The notes beneath the pieces are model-generated. The model did no database searches. It had not been told where the DNA came from and saw nothing but the letters and a program-made list of their open reading frames with translations. Of a stretch of DNA of 64,000 bases, positions 62,586 through 64,000 are shown piece after piece. Positions within the stretch are counted from its first letter, which is position 1. The number at the start of each line of letters is the position of its first letter. The position numbers and the translations under genes were made by a program. Source of the DNA: Erpetoichthys calabaricus (Eukaryota; Chordata; Cladistia; Polypteriformes; Polypteridae); the NCBI RefSeq assembly GCF_900747795.2, contig NC_041396.2, positions 84,946,913-85,010,912 of the forward strand. The letters are read 5' to 3'.

Positions 62586-62629
62586 ATGGCGGGTATCATC
62601 AAGAAGCAGATCCTGAAGCATTTGTCCAG
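62586..62629 (+). CDS. BLTP3A: BLTP3A (UHRF1BP1) coding exon 1
   Basis: BLTP3A is a bridge-like lipid transfer protein of the VPS13/chorein family that moves lipids between membranes on endosomes/lysosomes. This 44-base exon encodes MAGIIKKQILKHLS and two bases of the next Arg codon, followed by donor GTAGGA. The peptide is the invariant amphipathic start of the chorein N-terminus. It is identical in the paralogue BLTP3B, so the choice of BLTP3A rests on its position next to SNRPC, as in other vertebrates. Start context is good (A at -3, G at +4). Remaining exons lie beyond the window. Confidence 0.88.
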
Positions 62630-64000
62630 GTAGGAGAGTACTATTGCGGTTTTCTGTTTAATCCGTCGCTCAGTCCGCTAATGTGCTTGAGAGCAAATCA
62701 GAGGTTCGATCTAGAAAGAGAGCACAGAGTTCGCATCTCCTGTTCTGGGTAGAGGTGGTGGGCGATGCGAGCTACTGGACTATTGGGCTGAGTGCTTGTC
62801 TAGTTCTCCATGGGGCAGGTCCAAGAGTTGATGCCGCTGGGCGATAGATATTTTTGTTTGGCAGGATGAGCACCTTCCCACAGCAATACCATTTGTACCT
62901 TGTCAAAACAGTAACACTGCGCCAGTTTGGCTGCATGAAAGGCGCTATATACAAGTTAGTTTGAAGTTTCGGAACAAACTAAAAGTTGCAAAGATACAGA
63001 GGCAACGTAAGCGTAACTCGTACGACTCTTACAGCATTCAGCCACGAAACTCCTCATCTCGCTTTAATACTTACCAATACTTTATTGGATCCTTTAGGTT
63101 AAACAATTTTGGGCATTTAAACGTTGTCAGTGATACATCTACTACTAAGTCAGCGTTGCCAGTGATGCATATATTCCACACATCTCAATGTGGAGTCACT
63201 TCTCTGAATCTGTGAGTTTGCGTTCAGCAGTAAAAACCACTGCATTTACTGTCATCATTTCAATATGTCATCTCACTATCCTTCCATTTTCTTCACCCTT
63301 TTTTTTTTTTGCTTTTCCTGGCCATGGTCACCGGCAGTGAATCTCTTCACAGTAGTAATTGGTACAAATCAGGGGCCGCCGTTCATTATTTGACACACTC
63401 CCACTGGTACAATTTAGTTACCTCACACCTCCGCATTATTTGGATGTGAGTCACTTCAGCACATACAGTATACCATTTTTTCTCAATGTGTTTAAGTTTG
63501 GGACAATTTAGAATATTAGCTGAGTTGATCTTGTTTTTTTATGTATGTGGTGTGAGCTCTGTTCTGATGAATTTAGGCTCCTTGGTTTGCCTGTTGATTC
63601 TTAATATTAACATCTTTTCTCCTAGTGTCCTTTTAATGATCATCTTCTCTAATGCTGTGTTCATGAGTGTTGTTTTCTCCCACTTAACCCAAGAAGGAGA
63701 AACCGACTGTAAGCCAGAATACTAAAGGAGCCAGTATTGTTTACCATGTTAGCATCAGATGTAAGCAATGGATGGTTGTGACTTTAACCATGTGGAATTT
63801 ATAGAGGGAGTTAGTACATTGCCTGTCATTACTTTTGTTATTTTTTTTCTTTGTCTTTTGGACCTCCAGCCAACATACACATGCAGTTTTAAGGTTTTAA
63901 GCAGTGAAAAAATTGGGGTTTTTTATGTAGTCTATTTGTTGATGCCTTTATTAATCAAATTTTCTAAGTCACCTTGACAACTAAAATCAGCCCAGATTGC
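62630..64000 (+). other. BLTP3A: BLTP3A intron 1 (part)
   Basis: Begins at the splice donor at 62630. No further exon recognised to the end of the window. A short L2/SINE-type tail-like motif (GAAAGGCGCTATATACAAG, near 62938) is the only repeat noted. Open stretches at 63486-63725 and 63768-63977 are Leu/Val-rich, lack family resemblance, and probably are chance frames. Confidence 0.7.

Noticed and set aside
63486-63977. Two hydrophobic open stretches in BLTP3A intron 1
   Set aside because: Leu/Val/Phe-rich translation is expected from T-rich DNA, and they do not match the chorein domain that should follow exon 1.

Overview
This is vertebrate chromosomal DNA, most probably from a ray-finned fish. 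It is AT-rich, has long introns, and is crowded with fish-type repeats: several Tc1 lineages, an RTE/Rex3-like LINE with an (ATGG)n tail, L1, L2 and CR1 pieces, hAT-, Harbinger- and Tigger-like elements, and tRNA-derived SINEs. A polypterid-like or other repeat-rich fish is plausible, but the species cannot be fixed from the sequence alone.

Three host genes are recognisable from their coding exons, in an order I recall from human chromosome 6p21. ILRUN (C6orf106) lies on the minus strand with only coding exon 1 in view (27275-27432); its first intron would fill everything from 27274 down to base 1. SNRPC (U1 snRNP protein C) is complete on the plus strand in six coding exons (39790-54370). 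BLTP3A (UHRF1BP1) starts on the plus strand with its 44-base first coding exon at 62586-62629 and runs off the right edge. ILRUN and SNRPC are divergent, about 12.4 kb apart. SNRPC and BLTP3A are head to tail, about 8.2 kb apart.

Almost everything else is repeat history. Region 1-27 kb (ILRUN intron 1): three Tigger/pogo-family elements, one with a CENP-B-type transposase N-terminus, a LINE remnant, three hAT-like elements, a young Rex3-like LINE copy, a small Ty3/Gypsy fossil, and a three-level nest at 20.8-24.1 kb (L1 inside Tc1 inside a TIR element). Region 27.7-39.7 kb (intergenic): a spaced duplication, L2 and CR1 pieces, and a Tc1 element split by a nearly full-length Rex3-like LINE with a 9-bp target duplication. 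Region 39.8-54.4 kb (SNRPC introns): a Harbinger-like element containing a foldback, a nearly whole Tc1 element whose first catalytic aspartate is changed, another decayed Tc1, and an AT-flanked foldback. Region 54.4-62.5 kb (intergenic): a 251-bp Tc1-derived MITE and an unclassified 2.1-kb element at 59083-61223 with roughly 165-bp inverted ends, a 5-bp duplication and a decayed small domain. That last element is the best candidate here for something not yet named.

The three host genes have separate cell roles (immune signalling, 5' splice-site recognition, bridge-like lipid transfer). Their adjacency reads as conserved vertebrate synteny rather than a functional cluster. I saw no RNA genes, CRISPR or operon-like structure.
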